From NCBI GenBank assembly GCA_903872555.1, contig CAIQLE010000323.1, forward strand, positions 1 to 14,854: a DNA stretch of 14,854 nucleotides, given 5' to 3'. This DNA comes from an uncultured bacterium. GTDB lineage: Bacteria > Pseudomonadota > Gammaproteobacteria > Burkholderiales > Burkholderiaceae_D. The notes beneath the pieces were generated by a model that was given only the letters and a program-made list of their open reading frames with translations, was not told the origin of the DNA and did not search any database. Made by a program: the position numbers and the translations under genes. Of the stretch, positions 14,818 to 14,854 are shown in pieces. The stretch's first letter is position 1, and each line of letters starts with the position of its first letter.

Positions 14818-14854
14818 TCGCCATAGGCCTTGCTGACATTTTTGAATTCGATCA
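14793..14854 (-). pseudogene. ettA: Truncated ettA copy, cut by the window edge
   Basis: On the minus strand the bases from 14854 to 14811 read (V)IEFKNVSKAYGDRL, the same as residues 323-337 of the complete EttA in this window. The three DNA differences (14850, 14826, 14817 against 11914, 11890, 11881) are all synonymous third-position changes. After that Leu the frame leaves ettA and reads VRLYS-stop, ending at 14793 inside the 3' end of the Sel1/LRR gene on the other strand. A protein ending here would lack nearly all of the second ATPase domain. Its 5' part lies to the right of the window. The match is short but far too good for chance; whether the rest of a copy follows cannot be seen, and an assembly join is the main alternative. 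Confidence 0.65.

Noticed and set aside
13261..14820. Insertion sequence or integron-like element carrying the Sel1/LRR gene
   Set aside because: The flanking repeats are direct copies of a gene's 3' end, not terminal inverted repeats. No transposase or integrase is present, so duplication fits better.

Overview
The window looks like a chromosomal stretch from a betaproteobacterium, perhaps an Oxalobacteraceae relative. This rests on moderate GC, on Gram-negative features (a lipoprotein signal, a periplasmic quinoprotein, TolQ/TolR-type proteins) and on the look of the PqqC/D/E and EttA proteins. The genus is not fixed by anything I can see. No rRNA, tRNA, CRISPR array, integrase or transposase was recognised.

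Region 1 (1-1964, + strand) is the end of a PQQ (pyrroloquinoline quinone) biosynthesis operon: the 3' part of pqqC, then pqqD and pqqE with overlapping ends and TTG starts. It is followed by a strong hairpin and a rho-independent terminator. Region 2 (about 2000-4775, + strand) is a tight four-gene operon with 4-bp stop/start overlaps. It encodes a TolQ/ExbB/MotA-like channel protein, a TolR/ExbD-like one-helix protein with an unusual periplasmic domain, a two-helix membrane protein and a lipoprotein, and ends at a clear terminator. I do not recognise this set as a named system; it is the best candidate here for an undescribed machine. Region 3 (4871-7399, + strand) is an MgtA-type P-type Mg2+ ATPase.

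Region 4 (7418-9260, - strand) is a periplasmic PQQ-dependent alcohol dehydrogenase of the ExaF/PedH type. It carries the Asp-x-Asp signature of lanthanide-dependent enzymes. It probably uses the cofactor made by the PqqCDE enzymes encoded 6 kb away. A 304-bp divergent intergenic region with repeated ACTGT motifs separates it from a small HExxH metalloprotease-like gene (9565-10035, +). A possible 50-aa ORF follows. Then come, on the - strand, a ROK-family kinase and the ribosome-associated ABC-F ATPase gene ettA, probably transcribed ettA first.

Region 5 (12886-14854) shows signs of rearrangement. A 408-bp intergenic stretch holds a short remnant of the 3' end of a paralog of the next gene. 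That gene (13294-14802, +) encodes a 502-aa protein with a Pro-rich N-terminus, near-identical Sel1 repeats and leucine-rich repeats. Right after its stop, the last ~38 bases match an internal part of ettA with only three synonymous differences. The simplest reading is a tandem duplication of a block [5' part of ettA + intergenic + Sel1/LRR gene] whose junction lies at about 14812-14818.

Functionally, regions 1 and 4 form an alcohol-oxidation module (cofactor plus enzyme). The proton-channel operon, the Mg2+ pump and the Sel1/LRR locus have no demonstrable link to it beyond proximity.
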